Positions 9,598 to 21,904 are shown, counted from the stretch's first letter. The stretch: 64,000 nucleotides of DNA from Lobosporangium transversale (GCF_002105155.1 NW_019029024.1:264001-328000); one strand, 5' to 3'. Notes: generated from the letters alone by a model not told the origin. Made by a program: numbers and translations.

Positions 9598-11802
9598 GCG
9601 CCGCTACCAAAACAGTTGCTGCTGATGCCGTTGAGGACCGTGGCAATAGAATAGGCAATGGCATTGTCAACATCTGGAGCAAGGAGTGCTAGAAGGCGGC
9701 TGTCCTTGATGGTTTCTGCAAGGCTTACCCAAGCGTGGGCGTTTACGCAGGCTGTCGAAACAGCTTTTATAAAGAAACGGAACAAAAAATCAGACATTAG
9801 CTTTTTACTTTTATAAAAGGCATAAACCAGGCAAGAGCTTGATCTTTTATTGAGGATAAGGGCATTCATATTACCGGGGATAGTTATACACAGGTTCATA
9901 GCCATGAAGAGGCAGATCTTTGGATCTTTTAACGTTGCAAAAATGCTTTCTCGGGAGATTGTACCCATCTTTTTCACTTTAATGTCATTCCTGAGTCTGA
10001 AGGTCGCAACCGCTGTTTCTCGCTGATTAAGCCAAGAAGCAACCTCGGGAGATCTTGTTAACGTAGGCCTGAAATGGGAAAAAAAAAAAAAATGTCCAAA
10101 ATAACGGTATCATTTTAGTTGCCTTTTCCATCTACTCTACTGTTCTCCCACCCTGTTACTCTTCCCTCTTACTGGCATAAGCTTACCAGACGATAATAGC
10201 TAAGGCGAAGATAGCAAGGCTCTCTACGATGAAGATCCACTGCCACTCTGTAAGGTTTAGTTTCCCACCTAATTGCCCCACTGCTCTTGAGATCAATCCA
10301 CCAAGAGCGCCTCCAGATAAATTGAATGCCTGTAAGACCGCTATGCGGAAAGTTTGTTCTGATCGTTTGTAGAACATAGAAATATAGATTAGAACAGAGG
10401 GGATTAGCACTGCATTTGCAGCTCCAAGGAAGAGCCGTAATAGTAGGGCTAAATAAAAAGACTTTGACCAAGCAAGTATAAATGTAATAGAGCCACTAAC
10501 AATCAAAAAGAAGATTAATAGTTGAACTTTACAAAAAAAAAGAACGTTTCGCATCCTTAACTGCTTATCAAGCAAAAATAATTCTTACCAAGTGCATATA
10601 GATGCCAGTAACCAAACCTTGGGGGGCCAATAGGACATCGCCATATTAAATGGGATCACTGCGAGGCCATACCCGACAAAAAATAATGACACGAACCACT
10701 GAAACTGCTCAGGAGTGACGTGTAACGCATCGCCAATCTCGTAGAATACTACATTTAATAGGTTTAACCGAGCTTTTTTTTTTTTTTTTTTTTTTTTTTT
10801 ACCAAAAAAGCAGATAAGTACTTGTACAAAGATTCAAGGTTGAGTAAGCAGCAGTAGTACATTCTCTTCCTTACTAAGGGTCGAAACGGCGTAGGACATC
10901 CCTAGGATAGGCAATAGCTTCCAATCAATCTTCCTCACTAGTTGCTTCTCCTCCTCAGACGTGTAATTAAATGGCCTCCCTGCGTTTGCAGAGCCCCCAG
11001 TGCTGTGCCCATACACACTCTCATCGAGGATAGATAGGACTGGCGCCACAGGGGTACTAGGGCCTAGCGTGTTTATATATCCAGGCTTTAGTGAGCCGTC
11101 AATACCAATTACAAAATGCAGAGGCTTCCACTTGTTTCTTCTATTATAGTCGTTACTGTTATTCCTTTGGTAAATGTCGTCGGAGCGGCAAAGGTTATAG
11201 TGGCTATTATCATTGCTGTTATTGCTACTGCCATTGACCACAGCTGTTGTAACATTGGGTGTCCGCATATTAGTCGCTGACAAAAGTGTTTGTTCTGGAG
11301 CCGTCAAAGAAGAGCAGGCTGTTGAAGTTGGGGGTGGATATGGGTCTTCATCAAAAGGTGCTTCAGTGAGTGATAGCAAAGGCGCCGCTCCGCTCTCTTT
11401 GCAACTTGAATAGTGAGTAGGTACTACAGCTAGTGGAATATAACGTAAAATTCAGGTAAGCGCTTGGTTTGTAGCTCGCCCTTTGCCAAAATGAATGCTT
11501 CATACCGATAATTATGAGTAAGCGAGCGTGAATGTGGAAGGCTTACACAAAAGCTTGTTGCTCAAACGCTGATCTCGATGCCATTCCTCATCATCAACTC
11601 CATCATCATCATTGGAGCCGTCAAAGCTGCCGAAGCTAGCAAAGTTACTGTTGCTGTGATAAGGCTTGGGATTTCTGTTGTCCTCGCTTGAGCTATTGAC
11701 AGCATTAATCGTGAAGGGGCTTGATTGAGTTGAGAGCATTAGGGTTTTTAAAATTCTAGAGGGAATGGGTCGGGGGAATTGTATAGTGTTCAGGAAGCCC
11801 AT
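8625..11802 (-). CDS. MFS transporter, anion:cation symporter (allantoate permease-like) family
   Basis: Exons on the minus strand are 11802-11547, 11423-10875, 10772-10589, 10495-10187, 10068-9287 (perhaps with an in-frame 111-nt intron 9874-9764), 9172-8981 and 8821-8625. All phases close, giving up to about 822 residues. The family is shown by KxLVRKIDWKLLPILG before the first membrane helix, FFVGYGLAVIPFNMAM, LRLFLGAANAVLIP, LTQLLSVPIYI and AWLTTNLGGHAKRSIAMSM...GGIIGAHLYPTADAPRY. It probably imports a small organic anion or vitamin-like solute at the plasma membrane; the substrate cannot be read. Oddities are a roughly 235-residue polar N-terminal tail and a poly-Ser tract from an (ACT)n microsatellite at 9549-9596 in the central loop. 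The start is the first ATG in the 5' exon. Confidence 0.8.
9549..9596 (-). repeat. Trinucleotide microsatellite encoding poly-serine
   Basis: About 15 ACT units on the plus strand read as AGT serine codons on the minus strand inside the MFS gene's central cytoplasmic loop region. The tract may vary in length between strains. It may also lie in an unrecognised intron, since the surrounding residues do not resemble the family. Confidence 0.85.
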
Positions 11803-12600
11803 TGTACATTGGACAAAGAACAAGGAAGAGAGAAAGAGAGAGAAAGCGAGCGTATAATATATGCAGTAGTAAAGTGTGAATGAAAGGGTGCATAGATGGC
11901 GCGAGCAATGTAAAGCTTGTCAAGTCATGTAAGGTAATGTGTCAGTAATAAAGCTGTAAAAGCTGTGGATGAAGAGAGAGAACAACAGCAAGAAAGATGC
12001 AGGAGCCATGACGGCCTATAACTTCTATCTGTTTTGGAGTGCTACACGTCCAGGTCCGTAGCAAGTTGCTATTATTGTGGGCAGTTGTAAGGGGAAATTA
12101 AGTACAGTATATGAGGCTATACCACTTTAAGGGAATAATGAGATCAAAAAAGTGGGGAAGAGCGGTTGGAAAGAGTGTAAAACAAGTTGATCAATAGAAA
12201 GCGGGTACACCTTCAGCCGAATATTCTATTTCCTTGGTTCTACCTTTTCCATGGCTGAGCTTTAGTACTTGATTGATATTCCTTTAGCTGTGCTGATGAT
12301 ATAAAGCGACAGTGGGTGTCATAATCATCATCTACTTTAATCATGGTAGCGCTAGCAGGAGAGTCGTAGCACAGATGACCTTGATTAGAACCGTTTCAGC
12401 CTATTGCTGCTCAGAGTCACTTACAGTGTAATACAGGTGTCCTTGCGCCTTTTTTTTTTTTTTTTTTCATCTATAAAACGACCTGACGGTATATCCGCCA
12501 CATTCACTTAGTGGTATCTTGTGATCATATATATTAATATAAACACCAAAGTCAAAGTACTGGTCGCTTCTAGCGAAGGTCTGTCTAACCATATTGGATC

Positions 12601-12633
<33 letters not shown>

Positions 12634-13014
12634 CAATAATGGTGAGTCCACGCTATTGTACGCGCTTTTTGGAAGCACGAAGTAAAACTGAACAATGAAG
12701 GAGCGACCGACGCGCCTTGGTCTATGTTAACATTTTCGATACAAATTTTTATTATGCAGCCAGCGTACACCAAAAAAAGTTTTTTTTAAGAGCCGCGCCA
12801 TTCATCCTTTTTCCATTCTTTTTTTCCATCTTTGTTAATAGTTATCTATTACAGGAGTTTTAAACGAAAGTTTCGTCTTTATATTATATTTTCGTCTTTT
12901 CGTCTCTTGATGATTTTACTCATGGTTAAAGAGTCAAATTGCATGCATACTGCTTGTTTGGTAATCAAAAGCATTATGCCGATAAACGCGTTTATCACTG
13001 GCGATCTTTATATA

Positions 13015-13046
<32 letters not shown>

Positions 13047-13307
13047 GGTCGCTAGTTAGTTGGATGGAGACCATGGCATCAATTTTCAAACCCTAATTCA
13101 GATCATTGCCATTAAACACTAGCCATCATACATTGATCCAAGAAGCCTTCAGTATCCATGAGTATGCCTCACATACTACCTTAAGTTCACCAAAGTCCTA
13201 GCTGGGCTGTCAAAATCGAGCTGTAAACTCTCCATAGGACAAGTAAAGTTGCTGGACATCAGATGTTGACTGCAATCTCGAATATATTTAACCTTCAGTT
13301 AAACTTT

Positions 13308-13342
<35 letters not shown>

Positions 13343-13627
13343 GAATTACAATACACTACAAACCAAAAATACGTCTTTCTACAGGAATGGTGTACAGTAG
13401 TTACAATATAAAAGAGGGAAGTGCATTCAACAAACTATGAAAAGAAAAAAGAGGAGCAAAAACATAAAAATGAATAATACAAATAAACAAGAGGAGAAAA
13501 AAAAAAAAGATAAAATGCATTGGTAAAAAATAATGAGAAATAAAAATGACAAACGATTGCTGATCGCTTCCAAATTCGGTTTCTGAGCTGGCTTGTAAAA
13601 GGAGCTACTTTTCCCCCTGTTGTTTAA
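11803..13627. other. Intergenic region between MFS promoter and PUF 3' end
   Basis: No gene is supported. The first few hundred bases are the upstream region of the minus-strand MFS gene; the right end is the 3' flank of the PUF gene. Four long T runs occur near 12450-12467, 12603-12633, 13019-13046 and 13310-13338. The one ending at 12633 is followed by a block weakly like the repeats at 7326 and 7496. Confidence 0.5.
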
Positions 13628-16600
13628 TTACATGTAGCCATAGGGATTGAAATCGTTCATTCCGATTATCCCCACATTGTTGAAGTGATTGTTCATGCCG
13701 GGAAAGCCATATCCAACCATATTACCATTGACATTACTGTTAGCGTTCATACCATTCATATTGTTGACACTGCTCATGCTCATATTGCCGTTCATGCCCG
13801 CCATACTCGGCATCGGCATCCCACCAGCCATAGCACTGCTCATGCTCATGTTGCTGTTCATCCCTATATTATTCATCCCGTTCATGTTGTGGCTGCCATG
13901 ATGTCCACCGTGACCGCCGTGGCCCCCATGAATTCCATGGCTAGGCATGCCATTCATACCATTCATACCACCCATCGACATGGCTCCATTTATGCCGTTC
14001 ATACCATTCATGGCCGCCATATTGTTGTTCATACCGCTATTGAGGGCGAGATGGTTCATTGGGTTAGTGAGATTCGTCATCTGGTCGCGATGTAATTTGC
14101 TTTGGATACGTTTGCCATAAGGCGTGTTGCGAATAGCGGGCAGCAAGGGGCGGATACACTCAACCAACTGAGCACGTTGTAAAGGATCAGCATAGTCAAG
14201 CGATGTCTGCACAACATAATTAGCGTACGAATCACGAAGTAGCTTGTCTAAGCGAGACTTGTTGATCATTTCTTCAATCAGAAACTTGCGCGTCTCAGGT
14301 TCAGCTACACGGATACACTATTCTCATTTGAAACGAAATAGAGAGGTATTCAAATATAAATCACCTAAACATTATATCCAATGCATTGCAAATGGGTATC
14401 CGAACACAAAATATATATACCTTTTCCATGACATTCGAGCTAAATTTCTGCACTGACAGCACGCAGACATTTCCGATAAAACGGCGGATCAGGGTATCCG
14501 TAAATCGATTGTCAGCCAAGTCCAATACGTACTGAACCACATAGTTGCCATAAGGGTCCTGTACGAGAGTTAAAGCATTAAAAGTGATTTCGCGAACTAA
14601 TTGGATCTTTTGAGAGGGAGAGGCGTGATCTATGCAGCGCTGCAGGACACAACATCCATGGCGATGAGTGGCCACTTCGATACAATGGGCACTGATAGCG
14701 TTGTAGATAAACTGGTTATCCTCGGAAGCAAAGCGATTCAAGCACTTTTGAATGACATGGTTGCCGTTTAGATCCTTGATCAGCGTCACAACGCTTGGAT
14801 TAAGGGCTACAACGACAATAGCGATCTGTTGAGGGGTTGACAAGAACTCTATCATCTTTTGGACGGCACGTGTGCCATGCATGTTCAGTGAGATATTGAC
14901 AAGCTCTGGAGCGACTGTCTCAACAATAATAGTACGTTGTTCATCCCCGCAATATTCGAGTAACTTTTGACAAAGGTAGTTGCCAAAGGGATCTGTTGAA
15001 AATCATCGCACGAGCAAAATATAAAACAAAAGAAAAAAAAAAAAGCGTTATACTTTACCCACGACAAGCTGATTGATTATTATTATTAATATAAAGGCCT
15101 CCTTACCAGTCATAAGTTCTACGAAATGGCCAAAAACTTCCCCGAAGATAATTGCAAGGTACTTGTCATTCTGTTCCTCAAGCTTTTTTTGAAGATAACG
15201 ACAGCCATGCTGATCTTTGCAGAGGGAGTAAATTTGCCCAACAAATCCCTCAAGAGCCGCACCAGTAAATCGGTTAGCTTCGATGTCAGCCGTAGGACGC
15301 TTTTGATTAGCTTTACTTGCCAATGCTATACTGTTCGAGGCTTGCTGCTGCTGATGTTGCTGTCTAAGCAAGTTGTTCGAAGTAGCTGGTGGGCCATTGA
15401 AGCCATTAGTGGCGACAGTAAAAGGAAAGCCAGCGCTGCCAACCAACGAGTGAGAGGGTCCCGCTCCAGCGGGAGCATTAACGTGAGAATAGAATGGGGT
15501 TGATCCTGCCATAGTCCCAATAGTCATACCAAGTCCGGGACTAAGAGGAAGGGCTGTAGATGCGCGCGTAGTTGAAGGCAAGATGTTAGAATGCACATAA
15601 GGGCACTGGTCACCGCGTGGACAGAATCCTTGTTGAAATTGCAAACAAATATCTGGAGAGCCGATGTCCGATTTCAAAAGAAAGTTTTGATGATGCTCCG
15701 TATCACCAAGATCATCAAACGCTGATAACGCCGGAGTTTTGCTGAAACGCGTTGGGATTTCTGTTGATGAATACGGAGTCGTAAGTTTCGGCAAGGCAGA
15801 TTTGAGTGAATCTTCAGAATTACTGGTTAAACCAAAACCGACGAGGCTGTTGGTGCGCTGAGGCATATGAGGCACCGTAGGGACACGTTCTGACAATGCC
15901 TTACTATATTGTGACCAATCAGACTTCAGGCTCGAGTCGAGACCGGCCGACTGGCGAAGCCCATTAGCGCTTGAGATCTTGATCGGATGATAGGGGTTGA
16001 AGGAAGATAGAGTTGAGTTGTTAACAAGTTTGAAAAAAAAAAAAAAAAAAGAAAGGTCGTCATATTGATGTTTATGCCTTTAAAGATTAATAGACTCATC
16101 CAACATAATCTTACCATCGATGGGAAACTGTCATCATCATTGCCCATCCGGAGATATTGTAAGTAAGACGTGCCGCCACCAAGTCCAGCAGAGCCAACAC
16201 CTCCAAGCCCATTCTTGTCTTTCCAGATACCATCGTCATGCAAGACCCTGTTCATATTAAGTGAAGGCAGTCGGCTGCCTGTACCTGTACCCGCGCCTGT
16301 GCTCGTATTATCATTATCATCCTCAAAGATAAATCGCTCCGTAAACTTGGAGAAATGTGCATTATCATCGAATGTCGACTCTGAAGGTGACGAGCTTTCA
16401 TCATGTCCTACACCTCCTGCTCTACCGATCTTGGGAAGGCTGCTGCACGTGTAGAGAGAGGAAAGAAAAAAAGGGGATGTCAGTCACTTGTATCGTATGC
16501 ATAGCCCAACTACAACAAAACAACAACAATGACAACGATAGTGGCAGTAGCAGTAGCAGTAAGGAGGATAGGGGTATTAGCAATATAGTCCTCAAACAAC

Positions 16601-17200
16601 ATTCGCCACCTACTCAATTGAAGACTTTGCCCTGTCGATTGACACTTTTTCCATTTCGCTCCAGAGGTCGGCTGCATCATTCGAGTTGCGTCTTGAAGCT
16701 GGAAGGGATCGAAGGCTTGCCAATGATTGCAGAGGTGAATCTGATGGACCAGAGAGTGAGCCTGATTTGGATTGTCTCGATCCTGATGTTGCCCCATTAC
16801 CCTTAGATGCAAGCATGGCTTGCTCCTCCTGCATTTGCTGAATTTCCAATTGCTGCATCTGTTGCTCAAAAAGCTCCCGCTTTTGCATACGCTGACGTTC
16901 ATGCTCGAGTCGCTTCTGTTCGATTTTTTCAGCCTACAGGATCAACAGAGCGGGAAACTGTAAATAACAAGTGTATGAAACACATGGTAGACAGAAATTA
17001 AAAAAAAATTGTACTAGCAAAATCACTAGTTAAAAACCTACTACTTCGCGGTCTTCACGCTCCTGGTCTGCTTCTGTGGACTGCGAGGAGGCTTTGGACT
17101 CCTGAACAGGCTTTGAAGAGCCAACAGCCTTGGAATGACGCTGCTGTACAATCTCCTCACCCCCAAGCTCTTGCGATGCACGCACGGATTTCATCGCCAT
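13628..17200 (-). CDS. Pumilio (PUF) RNA-binding protein with CCCH zinc finger and Met-rich tail
   Basis: Six exons (17200-17042, 16933-16614, 16442-16115, 15977-15107, 14992-14421, 14317-13628) give 979 residues. A Gln/Glu-rich coiled coil near residue 60 is followed by Ser-rich and acidic parts, then a CCCH finger (C-x7-C-x5-C-x3-H, ICLQFQQGFCPRGDQCPYVH). Eight PUF repeats follow, with core helices HGCRYLQK, FGNYLCQK, HGTRAVQK, NGNHVIQK, HGCCVLQR, YGNYVVQY, FSSNVMEK and YANYVVQT. By the PUF code these read 5'-UGUAUAUA-3'. It should bind mRNA 3' UTRs in the cytoplasm and repress or localise them. The last 153 residues are about 19% methionine with much Asn and Gly. The start is the first in-frame ATG (MAMKS); the frame stays open about 70 nt upstream to a possible acceptor, so a further 5' exon may exist. 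Confidence 0.92.
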
Positions 17201-18725
17201 ATTCGTTAACAGATTGTTCTTGCTGGCACTGATCAGACCAGCACTGGTTTGATTGGATTTAGAATATTGATAGTGTTTGGCTGTTAAAAGTTCTTGCCTA
17301 TGTCATCTACTGATAGTAAATCTAGAAAACAACGGGTTAGAGACGTAAGTAGCTTGGGATGCTGTCAGATAAGAGTATCGCTTAGCAAAATGAGATGATT
17401 GAGATAAAAATCAATGGAAGGCATGGTATGCTGTGTTGCTGTACATGTAGTGTGTGCAATTGAGAGATTTCTAAATTTGAGTTTGTAGAGACGGAATGCG
17501 GTACAAAGGGCGTGCAAGGTATTTCAGGAGCATGATAGGCATGATTGGGCGGAGAGAACGTGAAAAAATAGAGCAATTGGGGCATGCAAAATGAATAAGA
17601 TGACTGGAGGGCTAGACAGAACAACAGTCGTGGCCACAAGGAGGAAAAGGGGAAGGGAAATCGGCCGTAGTGCAGCACGCACGGCCAGAAAGTGAGCAGT
17701 GACCATTGGTGACAAAACAAAGCAGTTATGGGTGCCTCCACTTACTAACAAGGACAGTTATCGTTTTCGAGACTGGAAGAAGGGAGTTGAAGGTGTGCCC
17801 TGTCTCAGGAGTTGAGTTGTCTTTTCTTGATCCAGAAAAAAAAAAGAAAGGAAGAGATGTTTTAGGTAAAGACACAAGTCATGTACAGAAGAGACAAGGA
17901 AGCCGTAGTAAACAATGAAACTGTACAAACAATGAAATAAAAAAAAAGGAAGAGAATGAAAAAGTGCAATGACTAGAACAAATTGAGGATAAAATACAAA
18001 AATTGTACAGTTATGAGGAAGAGTGGGTGAATATGAAAGTAAAAGTATAAAAATAAAAAAATGCAATTGAGTGAAGGAAAGAGAATCAATTAAAAAAAAG
18101 GAGGAAAGCGAGAAAGAGAGGGTCCAGGGTAAGGATAGAAGAAAAGGAAAAATGTAAGTGACGAGGATGGTGCGTGATTGAAAAAAAAAAAAAAAAAAAA
18201 AAAAAAGCTGCTAATTGTGTTTTGCCTTTCTTCCACTCTTCAAACACAAACACACATAAACACAAACAGACAATGCGGGCTGTGCGAATGGAGTGTGTGT
18301 GTGGAATCAAGAAGTGAGAAAGAGCGAATGGAGCGCGACTAGAATTCTTTTGCTTAAAGCTAGGAAAGGAAGAGAGTGGGGAGTGTAAAAACAAAGAGTA
18401 ATGGTCCTGAGGATCAGTAGACCAGAAAAGAAAGAAACACCAATAACCCTCAGAAACACAGTCTTTATGCAATCAAATTGAAAACACATATTCCATCACC
18501 TCCCCTTTCTCAAGACATGGAAAAATAAAAAAAAATTGGATTACTTTGCACGTACAAAACAGGTCTGAACATACGTGGACTCTAATGGTTTTTTCACGCG
18601 AGATTGCTGATCAAGCTTTTTTTTTTATTTTCAATTTGTATTTGCGCCACTGGACGCGCACGCATGTATATGTATACATTGGCGTACAATGCTGAATGGT
18701 AATCTCAAGCCACTGGAGGGATCCC
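17201..18725. promoter_or_regulatory. PUF 5' region and PIN4 3' flank
   Basis: No protein gene is supported; open minus-strand frames here have the pyrimidine-rich composition of a leader. The left part probably contains the PUF promoter and long 5' UTR, perhaps with a small upstream exon. An A run lies at 18180-18206. The right end is the PIN4 3' UTR. No specific regulatory site is called. Confidence 0.45.
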
Positions 18726-19482
18726 CTAATTCTTGCGGTCTTCGACCATAATGACATGGTATCCATGTTGGGTCTTGACAGGTGGATCCGTGTACACGGG
18801 CTTAGCAACTGAACTGGGCTGTAGCTGGAATGCAGCATCTTGAAAGGCCCCAACCATTGATCCTATGGTGAAGTATCATTTATATTGGGGTTTTCCAAGC
18901 TTTAGCAGGTGAAAGTCTATTTTCTCTCTGCAAATCCCGTCAAAGGACAAACTCGTCATTTACCTCGCACCATCCAACCCAAGCTGCCTCCTTCTTTGGC
19001 CTTGTCTTCGCTAAATGCTTCAGCAACCTATCAAAGAAATAAATAATAATAAAAAACTGACTTTGTATCAAGACCATTCAACATTGAATTGATCATAAAA
19101 AACTCCTAGTTCAATAGCAATATAGTCATACCTTATTGAATGCAACGCCAGCCTTTAACTGCTCAATGGCCTCCAATGCTCTGCTCTGTTTCTCACATAG
19201 GATGTGGCGCACCTTGATGCTATTGGCGGTCTTGAGGGCTTTGCCTCCCTTTGATGATTCGCCTTCTATTTAGGCATATTTAAGCAAGGAAGAGAGAAGC
19301 GAGAAAGAAAGGAGAGGGGAGTATGAATATATATTAGCAGGGATTGTCAATTGGCTCTATTGCATGCATTGTCCTTAATTAATTTCAATTCCTGATTAGT
19401 CTTATGAGCTCATATATATACCATCGTTATTCTTCTTTCCACCTTTCGGGGATGCTTTCTTGTTGGCAGGCTTTGGTGGCAT
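18726..19482 (-). CDS. PIN4: Parvulin-type peptidyl-prolyl cis-trans isomerase PIN4
   Basis: Four small exons (19482-19422, 19265-19132, 19027-18964, 18862-18726) give exactly 131 residues, the length I know for human PIN4/Par14. A basic Lys/Gly-rich N-terminus ([17 protein letters not shown]) precedes the parvulin fold. That fold is seen as [43 protein letters not shown] and the terminal [12 protein letters not shown]. Known relatives isomerise proline bonds and act in ribosome biogenesis and chromatin; the phosphate-binding basic loop of Pin1-type enzymes is absent. Its start lies 475 bp from that of SCD6 on the opposite strand, so they probably share a promoter region. Intron density is high for such a short gene. 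Confidence 0.95.
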
Positions 19483-19957
19483 GGCCTTGTGTCGTGTTCT
19501 AGCTGGTGTATAGTTGAGAAGGAAGCACTCTTACTGGCTGTTGCTCCACAAGTTGAATTCAACTGAACAATATCCGCTCGAATTGCGTCATCAATTTGGC
19601 GATAACGTATTTTGAGAGGAATATGCGTTGTATTCAAAGTTCAAATGTGTGGCTCGTGAAATTCGCACAACTGTTTCGCTTCTTTCTCCTTCCGTTCTTC
19701 CAAACTGATATTGCTCATCATTTCCAGAAGCAAAACCAAGGCTTAATCTGTAAGTGCATCAACGTCTACATTGGGATCTTGCTTGTTATCATTGCGCATT
19801 AAGCATGGTCATTTCCAATTTACGCCCGACACCTTGCCAAATGCAGAGTCTCGTTGACTAAACTTACTATATCCTTCTGTCATGGTGATCTGCATCACAA
19901 TAGTCTTCAGTAAGCTACAATCGAATAGTGGAAACAAATAAGTAAAAAAAAAGAGCA
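19483..19957. promoter_or_regulatory. Divergent promoter between PIN4 and SCD6
   Basis: These 475 bp separate two start codons pointing apart, so both promoters and 5' UTRs must fit here unless untranslated exons lie elsewhere. No TATA box is obvious. Open frames inside are short and unlike any family. Confidence 0.6.
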
Positions 19958-21904
19958 ATGAGTGGCGGGTACATTGGCTCGAAGATCAGCTTGATCTCGC
20001 GCTCTGACATCCGCTATGTCGGAATCTTGCATCACCTCAATCCCACAGACTCTACAGTGGCTCTTGAACAAGGTAAATAAAACGAAGAGCTATTATTACT
20101 ATTCATGTCACAGTACTCAAACACGCGATACTCGTGTAAAAGCTTAGTGTCATTTCCTTGGAGAATTAGATCATTGGTAATTTTGACCAAAGTCTCTTCT
20201 GTCTCAACAATTTTTTTCTATAGTCAAGTCATACGGTACTGAGGGTCGTCGTGGGAATCCTGCAGAGGAGGTCCCTCCTAACGACAACATTTTTGACTAC
20301 ATTGTGTTCCGAGGCTCGGACGTGAAGGATCTACATGTGTGCGAACCCCCAGCGCCTCAGCCTCCAGTGCGTCCCCAGGTCCCTGATGACCCAGCAATCC
20401 TTGGAGTAAGCTATTGATTTGACTATGGAACTTTTCAGCACAATGCCTATTATTGAGGGTTGGGTTTGACAAAATTTTCTGTTTTTTTGTTTATGTCTAT
20501 ATTTTGTATCATATTTAGACTACAGCTCCTCCCAACTACTACAATCAGCACCAACCTCCGCACCCGCACCATTACCAATACCAACAGCCGCCACCAGGAG
20601 CTTACTACCAGCCTCAGTCAGCCCCAGCTCAGCCTCAGTATCAACCTCCATCTCAAAAGCTATCTTCCCCTCCTCAGGATGTGCAGCCTATTCAGGTACG
20701 AATGATCACCCTTTACAGTTTGTTCAAAAAGAAAAAGAAACGAAACAAAAACAAAAACAAAATCGCCGTATGGTTTTTTATTGAAAAATACAGCTCCTTG
20801 GTCCTTTGTGTGCTGACATTTGTGTAAATTTCCATTTCAGGAAAACGTTGAATCTAAGCGCTCGCCTGTTGCTGAAGGAAAAGCCATCGAAAAGGAGGCT
20901 AGGCAGCATGACAAATCAGACTCGGAAACCATTAAGCCTGCTCCCCCACCAGCACGCTCTGCCCCCAAGAGTCAGCCTCAGGAACTCCGCAAATCGGTTG
21001 AAATTCTCGCCAAACAAGTGAGCGAGTTGAATGTTTCAAAGGATGTTCCGTCTTCATCTGTCGAGTCAGTACAGCACCATCAGGAAAGTGAAAACAAATT
21101 TTCGAACAATAATCAGGGTAGCCATAATAATAGTGTCAGTAACAACAGTAATCGACTTCCTGGAATGGGTGGCCATTTGCTTCATTCAAACAATAACCGC
21201 CGTGGTGGTCGTGGTGGTCGTGGAGGATCCCATGGGCATGGCAATAATGCGCGCGCTCCCGCTGTCCCTGCTTCCGACTTTGATTTTGAGACATCCAATG
21301 CAAAATTCCATAAGGACGAGCTTGCGAAGGAGGTTGTGAAGGCTGAAGAGCAACAGACTGAAGTTGAGGAGGAAGAGGTTGTGATTATTCCTCAGGCGGA
21401 AGAGTTTTATGATAAGTCAAAGTCCTTTTTTGACAACATCTCATGCGAAACCAAGGAGCGTATGAGCAAGACAGATCAAAGGTGAGTTTGGATGCCCATA
21501 TTGCGTCTACAGAGTTGTGATTAGGCTTTAAGGAATATTTTGTATCGATGTACTAACCATGTTAATTTTTTTTTTTTTTTTTTTTTTTTCCGCTCACATC
21601 ATCTCTAAACAGCCAAGGAAATCGTCTCAGTGCACCCGAGAGACGCGCTAAGCAGTCAGAGGAACGTCAACTGAACCTGGAGACTTTTGGCCAGACCTCG
21701 GTCGATCAAGGTCGTTTCCGTGGTGGTTATCGTGGAGGCTACCGTGGTGGTTTCCGTGGTAGCCCTCGTGGTGGTGGTGGATACCGTGGTGGCTACAACA
21801 GTGGCATGGGGTATAATAATGGTGGCCGCGGAGGTCATTACAACAACAGCCAGAACCGTGGTGGATACCAGCAATACCAGCAGCAGCAGCAGCAGCGAGC
21901 ATAG
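19958..21904 (+). CDS. SCD6: Scd6/LSM14-family translational repressor and P-body protein
   Basis: Five exons (19958-20072, 20224-20405, 20519-20695, 20841-21481, 21613-21904) give 468 residues. Residues 1-85 form the LSm14 domain: [27 protein letters not shown] and [18 protein letters not shown] Pro/Gln/Tyr-rich linker follows, then the FDF motif ([17 protein letters not shown]), the FFD box ([16 protein letters not shown]), the TFG box ([19 protein letters not shown]) and a C-terminal RGG/GGY region. Known relatives bind eIF4G through RGG, Dcp2/Dhh1/Edc4 through LSm, FDF, FFD and TFG, and repress translation or promote decapping in P-bodies. The final intron carries a T run just before its acceptor. 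The ATG chosen gives [11 protein letters not shown], the canonical family start. Confidence 0.96.

Noticed and set aside
13685-14095. His/Val/Ile-rich and hydrophobic plus-strand frames opposite the PUF tail
   Set aside because: They are shadows of the Met/Asn/Gly repeat codons (ATG read as CAT, giving His).
17382-17741. 119-residue minus-strand frame upstream of the PUF gene
   Set aside because: Pyrimidine-rich leader composition, no acceptor or donor joins it in frame to the PUF exon.
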